Assembly (NCBI RefSeq): GCF_003065425.1
Contig: NZ_CP026949.1
Span: 992,001 to 1,056,000 of the forward strand
Direction of reading: 5' to 3'
Length of the DNA: 64,000 nt
Source: Mycetocola zhujimingii
GTDB taxonomy: Bacteria > Actinomycetota > Actinomycetes > Actinomycetales > Microbacteriaceae
Below are positions 33,377 through 42,729 of this stretch, piece by piece (within the stretch, counting starts at the first letter, position 1; each line of letters begins with the position of its first letter). The notes beneath the pieces were generated by a model. The model saw nothing but the letters and a program-made list of their open reading frames with translations. It had not been told where the DNA came from and made no database searches. A program made the position numbers and the translations under genes.

Positions 33377-34504
33377 ATGGCGGAAAGCACAATGCAGTTC
33401 GGAATCTTCAGCGTCGGCGACATCACCACCGACCCGACAACAGGTCACACCCCCACAGACGCCTCGCGCCTCAACGATGTCCTGACCATCGCTCAGCACG
33501 CTGAAGCGGTCGGACTGGATGTGTTTGCCATGGGCGAGCACCACAACCCGCCGTTCTTCCCGTCGAGTCCCGTCGCGATCAACAGCTATCTCGCGGCCAA
33601 AACCTCGACCATCATCCTGTCGACCGCGACGACGCTCATCACCACGAACGACCCGGTGCGCATCGCCGAGGAATACGCGATGCTCCAGCACCTCTCCGGT
33701 GGACGCATGGACCTCACCCTCGGCCGTGGAAACACCGGCCCCGTGTACCCGTGGTTCGGCGAAGACATCCGCCAGGGCATCCCGCTTGCCCTCGAGAAGT
33801 ACGCCCTGCTCCGGAAGCTCTGGCGTGAAGACGTCGTCGACTGGGAGGGCCAGTTCCGCACTCCGCTTCAGGGATTCACCTCCACTCCGCGTCCGCTCGA
33901 CGGTGTGCCTCCGTTCATCTGGCACGGTTCCATCCGCTCTCCTGAGATCGCCGAGCAGGCCGCGTTCTACGGGGATGGCTTCTTCTCGAACCACATCTTC
34001 TGGCCCGCGTCGCACACCCAGAAGATGGTTGCGTTCTACCGCCAGCGGTTCGAGCACTACGGTCACGGTCGTGCCGACCAGGCGATCGTCGGGCTCGGTG
34101 GACAGGTCTTCATGCGCAAGAACTCGCAGGATGCCGTCCGCGAATTCCGCCCGTACTTCGACAACGCCCCGGTGTACGGTCACGGCCCCAGCCTCGAGGA
34201 CTTCACCTCCCAGACCCCGCTCACGGTCGGCAGCCCGCAGGAAGTCATCGACAAGACGCTCGGCTTCAGGGACTACGTCGGCGACTACCAGCGCCAGCTG
34301 TTCCTGATGGACCACGCCGGCCTGCCGCTCAAGACGGTGCTTGAACAGCTCGACCTGCTCGGCGAGGAAGTGGTGCCAGTGCTCCGCAGGGAGTTCGCGA
34401 AGAACCGTCCGGCCGACGTGCCGGACGCTCCGACTCACTCGTCGCTCCAGGCAGCTGGCGCATCGGCTGACAACGCCGCTCTCGCCGATTCAGAGGTGAA
34501 GTAA
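33377..34504 (+). CDS. LLM class FMN-dependent monooxygenase, CE1758 family
   Basis: A 375-residue luciferase-like oxygenase subunit. MQFGIFSVGDITTDPTTGHTP and FAMGEHHNPPFFPSSP are hallmarks of the CE1758 family named from Corynebacterium efficiens. It should use reduced FMN delivered by the partner encoded next. The ATG at 33377 follows GGAAAAG; the 33365 codon is a weaker alternative. Its stop overlaps the reductase start by one base (TAATG), so the two are translated together. The substrate is unknown. A strong dyad upstream suggests inducible control. Confidence 0.9.
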   Translation: MAESTMQFGIFSVGDITTDPTTGHTPTDASRLNDVLTIAQHAEAVGLDVFAMGEHHNPPFFPSSPVAINSYLAAKTSTIILSTATTLITTNDPVRIAEEYAMLQHLSGGRMDLTLGRGNTGPVYPWFGEDIRQGIPLALEKYALLRKLWREDVVDWEGQFRTPLQGFTSTPRPLDGVPPFIWHGSIRSPEIAEQAAFYGDGFFSNHIFWPASHTQKMVAFYRQRFEHYGHGRADQAIVGLGGQVFMRKNSQDAVREFRPYFDNAPVYGHGPSLEDFTSQTPLTVGSPQEVIDKTLGFRDYVGDYQRQLFLMDHAGLPLKTVLEQLDLLGEEVVPVLRREFAKNRPADVPDAPTHSSLQAAGASADNAALADSEVK

Positions 34505-35130
34505 TGACCACGAGGAAACTCGCCGTCGTTTCGGCGGGGCTCAGCCAGCCGTCATCCACGAGAATGCTCGCCGACCGTCTGACGGACGCAACCGTGGCGC
34601 GACTGAAGGAACAGGGTGTGGAGGTCGAGGTTACGACGGTGGAGCTGCGCGACGTCGCCACCGACGTTATGAACAACATGCTGACCGGCTTCGCCAGCCC
34701 CAAGCTCGAGGCGGTCATCGATGCCGTGACCGGTGCAGACGGCCTGATCGCCGTCACGCCGATCTTCACGACGAGTTACAGCGGCCTGTTCAAGTCATTC
34801 TTCGATGTGCTCGACAACCGCTCACTCACCGATATGCCCGTGCTCATCGGAGCCACGGCCGGCACCGCACGGCATTCCCTCGCCCTGGACTACGCGCTTC
34901 GTCCCATGTTCACCTACCTGCATGCCGTCGTCGTCCCGACGAGCGTGTTTGCGGCATCGGAGGCCTGGGGGAGCGGCGCAGACACGGTGAAGACCCTGCC
35001 CGACCGGATCGACCGGGCAGCGAGCGAGCTCGTGCCACTCGTCGCGGCATCCGATCGCTCAGGACAGGTCCGCGACCCCTTCGGATTCGACGCATCGCTG
35101 AGTCCGGTTGGCGGGTTCCAGCCGAGCTGA
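34504..35130 (+). CDS. NAD(P)H-dependent FMN reductase, CE1759 family
   Basis: A 208-residue flavodoxin-like reductase that supplies FMNH2 to the preceding monooxygenase. The N-terminal flavin motif VSAGLSQPSSTRMLADRL and the middle VTPIFTTSYSGLFKSFFDVL fit the NADPH-dependent FMN reductase fold. The name CE1759 follows from its constant pairing with CE1758-type oxygenases. The start overlaps the oxygenase stop. Together they form a two-component system. Confidence 0.9.
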   Translation: MTTRKLAVVSAGLSQPSSTRMLADRLTDATVARLKEQGVEVEVTTVELRDVATDVMNNMLTGFASPKLEAVIDAVTGADGLIAVTPIFTTSYSGLFKSFFDVLDNRSLTDMPVLIGATAGTARHSLALDYALRPMFTYLHAVVVPTSVFAASEAWGSGADTVKTLPDRIDRAASELVPLVAASDRSGQVRDPFGFDASLSPVGGFQPS

Positions 35131-35195
35131 GCCGCGCGGGCCGAGTCAGCAGGACTGGTTCGCTGTCACCGTCGATCATGTGGTCAACTTGAGCC

Positions 35196-35384
35196 ATGAA
35201 GACCAGCACAAAGAACCTCCTGATCGGCATCGTCGTCGTCATTCTCGCTGTCGTCGTCGCATCGTGGATCGTCAACATCGCGCTTGCCTTCCTCGCCGCC
35301 GCGATCAAGTTCGCCCTGATCGCCCTCGTCGCCGTCGTGCTGCTCATCGTGGTCGGCGTGTGGTGGGCCCGCACCCGCGACTAA
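35196..35384 (+). CDS. Small hydrophobic membrane protein
   Basis: A 62-residue peptide consisting of a Lys-rich start (MKTSTKNLL) and two closely spaced hydrophobic helices, ending in WWARTRD. It resembles many short actinobacterial membrane proteins, but no family is recognised. CAACTT lies 5 nt upstream of the ATG. The stop TAA shares bases with the TAG stop of the convergent patatin gene (CTAA, 35381-35384). Coding potential is good but expression is unproven. Confidence 0.6.
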   Translation: MKTSTKNLLIGIVVVILAVVVASWIVNIALAFLAAAIKFALIALVAVVLLIVVGVWWARTRD

Positions 35385-38300
35385 TCGCGCAGGGCATCCG
35401 GGATGACGGCAGCTTGCCATGCGTCGCTCGTGCCCTCGGGGATCTCCGGCAGCCACCACACGAGCTGACCCCAGACGAAGACCATCACGACAACCGTGAC
35501 AGCGATGTTGAGCGACGTCGACTCAGTGCCGGGCACCAGCATCGACACCACGACGACCGTCGCGGCTGCCGCACCCGCGACCACTGACACGGTCCCTGTG
35601 TTGAGCAGCCAGGTGCGGGGGAGCTGCGCCCTTACGGGCAGCCACCCGACCGTCAGGAGCAGGGCGGCACTGAAGCCGGCCAGTGCGACCCCGGCAACAA
35701 CCACCAGGTCGGATGTCTGGAGTCCGAAAAGGCCACCGGTTCCGTTGCCGCCGGCGGTCAGGTCGGCGACAACTCCGGGCAGCGCGAGCACGAGAGCGAT
35801 CCACGCGGCGTAACCGACGGCGCAGGCGCAGAAGGTGAGGGCGGGCGTGCCCCGGTCACTCGGTGACCGTGCCAGGTACAGTGCCAGCGCGGCAAGAAGG
35901 ACCGCGGCGTGAGCCAGGACCCAGAACGACGCGTCGAGCCCATCGCCGACCAGAGCCAACGCCGCGACCCCCAGGGTCGCGCACGACCCCACCGCGCACG
36001 TTACTGCCTGCCAACGAGCAGTCGTGCGAAGCGCGAGTGCTGACGACAGCGCACGGGCCGGCCAGCCGTCGGGCGCGTGTTCTCTGGCAGCCGCGCTCGG
36101 TGTCGAATCCTCTAGCTGTGCAGCATCCGCGTTCTCTATGGCGCCGATGAGGCGTCGCCAGCGGTGGACGGCGACGCCGAGCCCGACCACTAGTCCAACG
36201 AAAACTGCCGCGAGGATGACCGCTCCTACGAGAACCGTCCCGGCACCGGGCGGCGCTGCGACCGGGGATGACGCTGACAGCACGATGGTTGCGTTGAGAA
36301 CCAGCACGGCGATTCCTGCCCGGACCGGTGTGGCAAGGAGCGGGACAAAAACGAAGAGTGGGCGAAGGAGTGCGAGGATCAGGCGCCAGGGCGTCGATGT
36401 CGAGCCCGAGATTGCCCGGGACGTCACGCGGATGCTGCGCGACAGCACGGAGAGAAGGTACGCCGGCGAAAGATCCCCGAGCGTGTTTCCGCCACGGGTG
36501 AATGAGGAACGGAGCTGTCGGGATGGCGCTGTTTCGCCCGGGTCCGCTGAAAAAGGTCGGTCAGGACTCGCTGCCGCATCCGCCAGCACGCTGGACTGCA
36601 CGGCATCGATCAGAGAGGGGTCGGTTTTCCTTCTGCCCGCCGGTTGGATCGGCGGATAGGAGTCGACGAAGCGGGTCATGCCTGCAGCGGCATCCAGTCG
36701 TCCCCACCACCAGTCGTTGGCGCGCCATCCTCTCGCGAGGAACCCGCCGAAGTTGACAGCGGTTGTGCCGGCGAGCTTGTCTCGCGAGGTGAGGGGTGTG
36801 CCGAACAGGCGGCCAAGAACGTCCCGGTCGATGTCACCGGCCGGGAGTGAGAGCGCTGCGCGTGTTGCCCTTCGCGTCTTGCGCTCGAGCAAGGCTGTGT
36901 AGTCGCCAGGCCTCGCGGCTGGTTCATCACCGGTGATCCGCCAGAACGCCAGCGCGGAGATGGGTTCGGGAATCCCCATCGCCGCGAGAAACGGGGCAAG
37001 GTCGACTGCCTCGAAGTCCTGTCGGCGCATCGGGATTCCGCTCCATGGCACGTGTTCCCACGCTCGGGCGGTGTTCGTATTCGTGTCGGAATCGGCGTTG
37101 GTGTCCCGCGCGGCCTTACCGTTGCCGGGCGAGGCGGCGCGGAGTGCGTCGAGGCACTCATCGAGAACGGCCCAATGGCGCGCAGCGGCGTCGACGGCGG
37201 CCGAATTCTCCCGAATCCACGTCGCAAGAACGGTGTCGGCCAGTCGGGCGGGCGACGATGCCGCGTCGAGCCGTTCGGCGTCGTCGAGTACGGCTCGAAG
37301 GCACAGGTCTCGCGCGTCGGTTGCCCGCGCGAGGACCTCGTAGACCCTCAGCCGGATGTCGGCGACCGAGATGTCGGTCGCCATGACGCTTTCGAGCGCA
37401 CGCACCCAGTTGAGCAGCGACAGCGACGCATCGAGCAGCGCCTGTGGTCCGTCGACGACAGCGCGGAAGAACTCACCGGTCTCAGAATCGCCCGACAGGT
37501 CGGTGAAGACGCGGTCGAAGAGGTGATCCAGACCATGGCGTTCCTCGGCCGATCGCGCACGCCAGTCGGATCGCGTCGGCAGGTTGGTACCGAGCTGCCA
37601 CCGCGAGGGATCGGCGAGCACAAGCGTGATCAGCTGCAGATCCGCCGCCGACCGGTACCGGATGTAGGCGCGTTGCGCCTCCACCCTGTCGTAGTCGTCG
37701 ACGGCCGCCGTCGAGAAGACGGCGAAGGACTCGCTTCGTCCCTCCGACTGTTTCAGGGCGAGGCGAAACCGCTCGACCTCGTCTTCCTCGTCCGGCCCTG
37801 ACTCCCTCATCACCTGCCGCCTCAACGCAGCGACAATGACGGGGAGAAACTCGGACTGCCGGTCGGAAAGTCGCTTGCGCACACGGTGGGGCCCGGCCGA
37901 CGACGAGCCGGCATCCGCCCTCCCGTAGTGGGTCGGACGCACGGAGGCGAGCGACTCGGCCGGGGGACTCGGGTCGAGGTAGAGCAGCGCCCGGGTGGCG
38001 TTGACCGTCGAGGCCATTCCGCGAACCGCCCGGAAGGCCCGATCAATCGGAATGTTGTCGAGCACACCACCGTCGACGACGTGAAACGGATGTGACCAGT
38101 CGTTCCGGTGGGCGTGGAACGCGAAGGTCATATCGACGCTCTCCGCATCCGGGAGCCAGGGGCCGTTGAGGGGTACGCGCGTCGACTTCGAGAAGATGAG
38201 GGCAGGCTCGAATGCGCCCGGAAACGATGACGTCGTGCGCGCGGCGTACGCAAGTCGAGCCAGGTCGGCCGCCGGAACCGGCCCGTCGCCGGAGGGAATC

Positions 38301-39082
38301 GCGCGGCCGTACTCGGACGCCGAACCGTCATCACTGCCGACGAAGTGGAAATGACCGTTGCCGTCCTCAGCGTGCCGGTCGGTGGCATCCGCGGTGTCGA
38401 TGAGCGTTGCCGAGAGATCAACGGCGATGCGGGAGGCGCGGTGGAACGGATGGTTTCCGGGGCCGGCATAGAGACGCCGGAGGACGTCCTTCAGCTCGGG
38501 CCAGAAGTATCCGTCACCGCGCAGGATGGAATCGACGCGCTCAAACCCGGGCGGACGCAGGAGCCGCCACACACTTCCGATGTCGCGCCAGACCGGCAGT
38601 AGCGCATCGACGTCGGCACCGGCGCGCTGCGCTGTGGCGTACATCACCGCGTTGAGGCCGCCGGCACTCGCACCGGCCAGGACGTCGAACTCGACAGCGT
38701 CGAACCCGCGAGAGTCCAGGAGTCGTGCGTACGTCACCGCGCGGTCGAGCCACACGGCGTCCGGCGCGACGCCGGACGGCGACCCCGCTCCGGATAGCGA
38801 CGCGATCCCGGACAGTGACGGTGGCACGATCACTGCGTGTGTCGATCCGCCGGCATCAGTGCGAATGCGGATGCGACGCCACAGGTCCATTTCGGCTGTC
38901 GCGCCGCCGATCCAGACCGCGAGGCTCACGCCGCCGCGCATGGCCAGGGCGGCGCGGAGGATTCGGGAGTGACGGGGCTGGAGCGACTCGAACTCACTGA
39001 CGCCGATCGGGCGGGGAGTCGGGCGCTCGCCGGGTTCGAGCGCGACGGCGATGAGCGTCGCCGGTTCCGCGCTGGTGCCCAT
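35381..39082 (-). CDS. Large patatin-like phospholipase with DUF3376 and C-terminal membrane helices
   Basis: A 1233-residue protein. The patatin domain occupies about residues 40-370: oxyanion motif RGGVSLAVWIGGATAEM, nucleophile Ser in GASAGGLN and the Asp of VDGGVLDN, so both members of the Ser-Asp dyad are present. A helical DUF3376 region follows. The last 330 residues hold about nine hydrophobic segments, so the enzyme is anchored in the membrane. It is expected to hydrolyse lipid acyl esters; the physiological lipid is unknown. GAGGA lies 6 nt before the ATG. Confidence 0.88.
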   Translation of the reverse strand: MGTSAEPATLIAVALEPGERPTPRPIGVSEFESLQPRHSRILRAALAMRGGVSLAVWIGGATAEMDLWRRIRIRTDAGGSTHAVIVPPSLSGIASLSGAGSPSGVAPDAVWLDRAVTYARLLDSRGFDAVEFDVLAGASAGGLNAVMYATAQRAGADVDALLPVWRDIGSVWRLLRPPGFERVDSILRGDGYFWPELKDVLRRLYAGPGNHPFHRASRIAVDLSATLIDTADATDRHAEDGNGHFHFVGSDDGSASEYGRAIPSGDGPVPAADLARLAYAARTTSSFPGAFEPALIFSKSTRVPLNGPWLPDAESVDMTFAFHAHRNDWSHPFHVVDGGVLDNIPIDRAFRAVRGMASTVNATRALLYLDPSPPAESLASVRPTHYGRADAGSSSAGPHRVRKRLSDRQSEFLPVIVAALRRQVMRESGPDEEDEVERFRLALKQSEGRSESFAVFSTAAVDDYDRVEAQRAYIRYRSAADLQLITLVLADPSRWQLGTNLPTRSDWRARSAEERHGLDHLFDRVFTDLSGDSETGEFFRAVVDGPQALLDASLSLLNWVRALESVMATDISVADIRLRVYEVLARATDARDLCLRAVLDDAERLDAASSPARLADTVLATWIRENSAAVDAAARHWAVLDECLDALRAASPGNGKAARDTNADSDTNTNTARAWEHVPWSGIPMRRQDFEAVDLAPFLAAMGIPEPISALAFWRITGDEPAARPGDYTALLERKTRRATRAALSLPAGDIDRDVLGRLFGTPLTSRDKLAGTTAVNFGGFLARGWRANDWWWGRLDAAAGMTRFVDSYPPIQPAGRRKTDPSLIDAVQSSVLADAAASPDRPFSADPGETAPSRQLRSSFTRGGNTLGDLSPAYLLSVLSRSIRVTSRAISGSTSTPWRLILALLRPLFVFVPLLATPVRAGIAVLVLNATIVLSASSPVAAPPGAGTVLVGAVILAAVFVGLVVGLGVAVHRWRRLIGAIENADAAQLEDSTPSAAAREHAPDGWPARALSSALALRTTARWQAVTCAVGSCATLGVAALALVGDGLDASFWVLAHAAVLLAALALYLARSPSDRGTPALTFCACAVGYAAWIALVLALPGVVADLTAGGNGTGGLFGLQTSDLVVVAGVALAGFSAALLLTVGWLPVRAQLPRTWLLNTGTVSVVAGAAAATVVVVSMLVPGTESTSLNIAVTVVVMVFVWGQLVWWLPEIPEGTSDAWQAAVIPDALRD

Positions 39083-39525
39083 CTGCCGTCCTCGTTGCGA
39101 GAGTGATGCGGGTCACCGCACCGTACTCCGGCGTCGCTGCAGTTCGGTAGTGGCTGGAGGGATGGCTCATCGCGCGTGGGGAGGCATCCGTCGTGCCGCA
39201 GCGTCGTGCGGCGTTCACCCAATGGACACGCGGCATGAGCAACTTCCCAGCGCAGAAATGGGGGCCTCTGCTAGGCTGAACACGGCTCGATAGCAATATC
39301 GGGTCCACATCAACGGAGCAGGCCGGCAGGAAGCTGGTCCTCGGTGGTGAATTTCTCTCGCGTCGGTCATCCCGACGCTCCTCCCTTCGGTGTATCGGCG
39401 GTAGAGCGAGAGCGGTTTTCTACTGGAGATCAGCCAGACCACACGGTCTGAGAATTTACTGCCTGTTCCTGCTCCTCGCAGAGCGTGCGCCCACACGGGG
39501 CAGCGCTAAACGTAAGGAGAGACCT
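39083..39525 (+). other. 443-nt gene-free gap holding the pnp promoter and leader
   Basis: The first 190 nt (39083-39271) contain no convincing gene or strong repeat. A -10 box TAGGCT (39272-39277) then starts the pnp transcript, giving a leader of about 240 nt with the structured element annotated separately. AAGGAGAG precedes the pnp ATG. Confidence 0.75.
39325..39450 (+). ncRNA. Actino-pnp leader RNA motif of pnp
   Basis: The leader of pnp in Actinomycetales carries a conserved structured RNA (the Actino-pnp motif). Here a closing helix GCTGGTC (39333-39339) / GATCAGC (39428-39434) encloses a helix CTCTCG (39355-39360) / CGAGAG (39407-39412) and the hairpin GCGTCGG-tcatc-CCGACGC (39360-39378, sharing one base). 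A perfect CAGACC-acac-GGTCTG stem (39435-39450) follows. Position upstream of pnp and the structure support the assignment. It probably governs pnp mRNA decay or translation. Edges are approximate. Confidence 0.75.
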
Positions 39526-41829
39526 ATGGAAGGTCCAGAAATCAAGTTCGCCGAGGCAGTCCTCGACAACGGCAAGTTCGGAAAGCGCACAGTCCGCTTC
39601 GAAGCAGGACGCCTTGCACAGCAGGCACAGGGTGCCATCGCTGCATACCTCGATGAAGAAACCATGCTTCTCTCGGCCACCAGCGCCGGAAAGCACCCCA
39701 AAGACCAGTTCGACTTCTTCCCCCTCACGGTGGACGTTGAAGAGCGCAGCTACGCTGCAGGCAAGATCCCCGGTTCGTTCTTCCGCCGCGAAGGCCGTCC
39801 GTCCACCGAGGCCATCCTCGTTTGCCGCCTGATCGACCGTCCGCTCCGTCCGTCATTCGTGACCGGCCTGCGCAACGAAGTCCAGATCGTCATCACCGTC
39901 CTGAGCATCGCTCCCGACGAGTTCTACGACGCACTGGCGATCAACGCAGCATCGATGTCAACGCAGATCTCGGGACTTCCGTTCTCGGGCCCGATCGCCG
40001 GCATCCGTCTCGCCCTCATCAACGGCCAGTGGGTCGCATTCCCGAAGGCATCGCAGCTCGCTGACGCCGTCTTCGACCTCACTGTCGCCGGCCGCCTCGT
40101 CACAGACGAGAACGGCAACGAAGACATCGCCATCATGATGGTTGAAGCAGAAGCCACCGAAGGTGCATGGGGCCTCATCCAGGCCGGCGCCCGCAAGCCG
40201 AACGAAGAGGTCGTCGCAGAGGGCCTCGACGCCGCGAAGCCGTTCCTCCTCCAGCTGGTCAAGGCTCAGTCCGAGCTCGCCGCACAGGCTGCCAAGGAAG
40301 TTCGCGAATACCCGGTCTTCCTCCCGTACACCGACGAGACCCTCGCCGCTGTCTCCGAACTGGCCAGGACCGAGCTCGCCTCGATCTACCAGATCGCCGA
40401 CAAGCAGGAGCGTCAGAACGCTGACGACGAGCTCAAGGACCGCGTCAAGGCTGCCATCGCCGCCAAGGTCGAAGCTGGCGAGCTGCCCGCAGACGCCAAC
40501 AACCAGGTGTCGGCCGCGTACAAGTCCGTCACCAAGGACATCGTCCGCAGCCGCATCCTCACCGAGGGCGTCCGTATGGACGGCCGTGGTCTTGCAGACA
40601 TCCGTCCGCTCGACGCCGAGGTTCAGGTCATTCCTCGCGTTCACGGTTCGGCGATCTTCCAGCGCGGAGAGACCCAGATCCTGGGTGTCACCACGCTGAA
40701 CATGCTCAAGATGGAGCAGCAGATCGACTCACTGAGCCCGATCACGAAGAAGCGCTACCTGCACCACTACAACTTCCCGCCGTACTCCACCGGTGAGACC
40801 GGCCGCGTCGGTTCCCCGAAGCGTCGCGAGATCGGGCACGGCTTCCTCGCCGAGCGCGCACTCGTTCCGGTTCTGCCGAGCCGCGAGGAATTCCCCTACG
40901 CCATCCGTCAGGTGTCTGAGGCTCTCAGCTCCAACGGTTCGACGTCGATGGGTTCCGTTTGCGCCTCGACCCTGTCGCTGCTCAACGCCGGTGTGCCGCT
41001 GCGCGCCCCGGTTGCTGGCATCGCCATGGGCCTCGTCTCCGACGAGGTTGACGGCCAGACCCGCTACGCGGCTCTCACCGACATCCTCGGTGCAGAAGAC
41101 GCACTCGGCGACATGGACTTCAAGGTTGCCGGTACTTCTGAGTTCGTCACGGCGATCCAGCTCGACACCAAGCTCGACGGCATCCCCGCCTCCGTGCTCA
41201 AGGCCGCGCTGACCCAGGCCAAGGAGGCTCGCACCACGATCCTCTCCGTCCTGAACGCCGCGATCGACGCTCCGGATGAAATGGCACCGACCGCGCCTCG
41301 CGTGATCAGCGTCAACATCCCCGTCGACAAGATCGGTGAGCTGATCGGCCCCAAGGGCAAGACGATCAACGCCATCCAGGACGAGACCGGCGCAGACATC
41401 TCGATCGAAGAAGACGGCACCGTGTACATCGGCGCTGTCGACGGACCGTCGGCTGAGGCAGCTCGTGCCCAGGTCAACGCCATCGCAAACCCGACCAACC
41501 CTGAGGTTGGCGAGCAGTTCCTCGGAACCGTCGTGAAGATCGCCACATTCGGCGCCTTCGTCTCGCTGCTCCCGGGCAAGGACGGCCTGCTGCACATCTC
41601 TGAGGTGCGCAAGCTCGCCGGTGGCAAGCGTGTTGAGAACGTCGAAGACGTCCTCGGCGTCGGCCAGAAGATCCTCGTTCAGATCACGAAGATCGACGAC
41701 CGCGGCAAGCTCTCGCTTGAGCCGGTTGTCGCTGAAGAGTCTGAGCGTGTTCACTCCGAAGAGCCCGCCGAAGGTGGAGACACCACGCAGGCTCCTCGCG
41801 TTCACGCCGAGCAGCCCGCTGAAGGCTAA
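39526..41829 (+). CDS. pnp: Polyribonucleotide nucleotidyltransferase (PNPase)
   Basis: A 767-residue enzyme for phosphate-dependent 3'-5' RNA decay, which can also add nucleotides. Two RNase PH domains (about 10-250 and 360-590) flank a helical linker; KH ([22 protein letters not shown]) and S1 ([19 protein letters not shown]) domains end the enzyme, with a further variable acidic tail repeating [14 protein letters not shown]. Actinobacterial PNPases have been linked to ppGpp synthesis. A long structured leader precedes it and a strong terminator follows, so it is monocistronic. Confidence 0.98.
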   Translation: MEGPEIKFAEAVLDNGKFGKRTVRFEAGRLAQQAQGAIAAYLDEETMLLSATSAGKHPKDQFDFFPLTVDVEERSYAAGKIPGSFFRREGRPSTEAILVCRLIDRPLRPSFVTGLRNEVQIVITVLSIAPDEFYDALAINAASMSTQISGLPFSGPIAGIRLALINGQWVAFPKASQLADAVFDLTVAGRLVTDENGNEDIAIMMVEAEATEGAWGLIQAGARKPNEEVVAEGLDAAKPFLLQLVKAQSELAAQAAKEVREYPVFLPYTDETLAAVSELARTELASIYQIADKQERQNADDELKDRVKAAIAAKVEAGELPADANNQVSAAYKSVTKDIVRSRILTEGVRMDGRGLADIRPLDAEVQVIPRVHGSAIFQRGETQILGVTTLNMLKMEQQIDSLSPITKKRYLHHYNFPPYSTGETGRVGSPKRREIGHGFLAERALVPVLPSREEFPYAIRQVSEALSSNGSTSMGSVCASTLSLLNAGVPLRAPVAGIAMGLVSDEVDGQTRYAALTDILGAEDALGDMDFKVAGTSEFVTAIQLDTKLDGIPASVLKAALTQAKEARTTILSVLNAAIDAPDEMAPTAPRVISVNIPVDKIGELIGPKGKTINAIQDETGADISIEEDGTVYIGAVDGPSAEAARAQVNAIANPTNPEVGEQFLGTVVKIATFGAFVSLLPGKDGLLHISEVRKLAGGKRVENVEDVLGVGQKILVQITKIDDRGKLSLEPVVAEESERVHSEEPAEGGDTTQAPRVHAEQPAEG

Positions 41830-41846
41830 GCCGCTCTCTTCTGAAT

Positions 41847-41888
41847 AACGGATGCCCCGCCTCGAGAAATCGAGGCGGGGCATCCGTT
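41847..41888. terminator. Terminator of pnp
   Basis: A perfect 19-bp stem (AACGGATGCCCCGCCTCGA and complement) closed by GAAA. The stem contains the CGGATGCC word that is abundant across the window. No long T-run follows. Confidence 0.88.
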
Positions 41889-41902
41889 CGTTAACGTGGC
41901 AT

Positions 41903-41985
41903 TGCTCGGCCACAAAAGGCCGTTCCGTCGCCGTGCTCGGCCACAAACGGCTGTTCGCCGCGGTGCTCGGCCAGAAAGGGTTGTG
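41903..41985 (+). repeat. Three tandem copies of a 30-31-nt interspersed repeat (array A)
   Basis: Units start at 41903, 41934 and 41964. Each begins TGCTCGGCCA then (C/G)AAA; the second reads on as CGGCTGTTCGCC. The same unit occurs inverted in array B at 52571-52690, where 24 of 25 bases match. A degenerate fourth copy may begin near 41992. The array lies between pnp and the convergent Lrp gene. Its function is unknown. Confidence 0.75.
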
Positions 41986-42079
41986 TTTGGGGCTCGGGAG
42001 CAGCCGAATGTGTCCGAGCAGCGATCGGACGGGCTGCGATCGGCAGCGACTGGGCGACGCGGCCGCCCGCGGTGACGTC

Positions 42080-42550
42080 TTAGCCGCGCAGTGTGCGCTC
42101 GAGCAGGGGAGCGGCCCGGAACGGGATCAGCTCGCCCATCGCAAGCGAGGTCTCGGCGCGATCGACCCCGTCGCACGCGAGGATGAGGCTCGACACCCGG
42201 AACAGGTCGTCGGCATCGGTGGCAACAACCCGCACGAGGAGGTCACTTGACCCACTCAGCCCGTGCGCCTGGATGATCTCCGGGATCTTCGAGAGCTGCT
42301 CGACGATCGGGCCAAGCTTCTGCTGCTGCAGATGGACCGAGATGAAGGCAGACAACGGGTAACCCAGCGCGGCCGGGTTGATCCGTCGCTCGAATGAACC
42401 GAGCACATCGGTTGAGTCGATGGCGCTCAACCGCGCCTGCACCGTGTTGCGCGACAACCCGAGTTTCTCGGCGAGGGCAACGATCGACGATCGCGGATCT
42501 TCAGCGAGCGCCAGGAGAAGGCGGGTGTCTGTGCGATCGAGCTTGTGCAT
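42080..42550 (-). CDS. Lrp/AsnC family regulator, probable regulator of the bkd operon
   Basis: A 156-residue protein with the N-terminal helix-turn-helix (LDRTDTRLLLALAEDPR, then LGLSRNTVQARLSAI) and a RAM domain ending in ELIPFRAAPLLERTLRG. It diverges from the branched-chain 2-oxoacid dehydrogenase genes, the typical place of BkdR-type activators that respond to branched-chain amino acids. TAGTCT lies 8 nt before the ATG at 42550. The regulatory target is inferred from position and from the inverted repeat between the genes. Confidence 0.88.
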   Translation of the reverse strand: MHKLDRTDTRLLLALAEDPRSSIVALAEKLGLSRNTVQARLSAIDSTDVLGSFERRINPAALGYPLSAFISVHLQQQKLGPIVEQLSKIPEIIQAHGLSGSSDLLVRVVATDADDLFRVSSLILACDGVDRAETSLAMGELIPFRAAPLLERTLRG

Positions 42551-42573
42551 AGTGCCAGAGACTAGCAGCCCCT

Positions 42574-42609
42574 GTTCCGATCCCACCGGGCAGAATGCGC
42601 AATCGGAAC
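42574..42609. promoter_or_regulatory. Inverted repeat between the Lrp gene and the bkd operon
   Basis: GTTCCGAT (42574-42581) and ATCGGAAC (42602-42609) are perfect 8-bp arms with centres 28 bp apart, close to three helical turns. Such spacing suits a dimer-of-dimers like Lrp. Binding is inferred. Confidence 0.5.
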
Positions 42610-42729
42610 GATGACGGTTGTGCCCATTGACGGCCGGGCGTACCGTCGCACCTACATCTGGCAACGGCGCCGGATGCTGAATTGCTGCGATCCAGCGGTT
42701 CAGTACACGAAAGAAAGCGGCGTGTAACT

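Noticed and set aside
41903-41985. CRISPR array
   Set aside because: Units are directly adjacent and degenerate, with no unique spacers and no cas genes.
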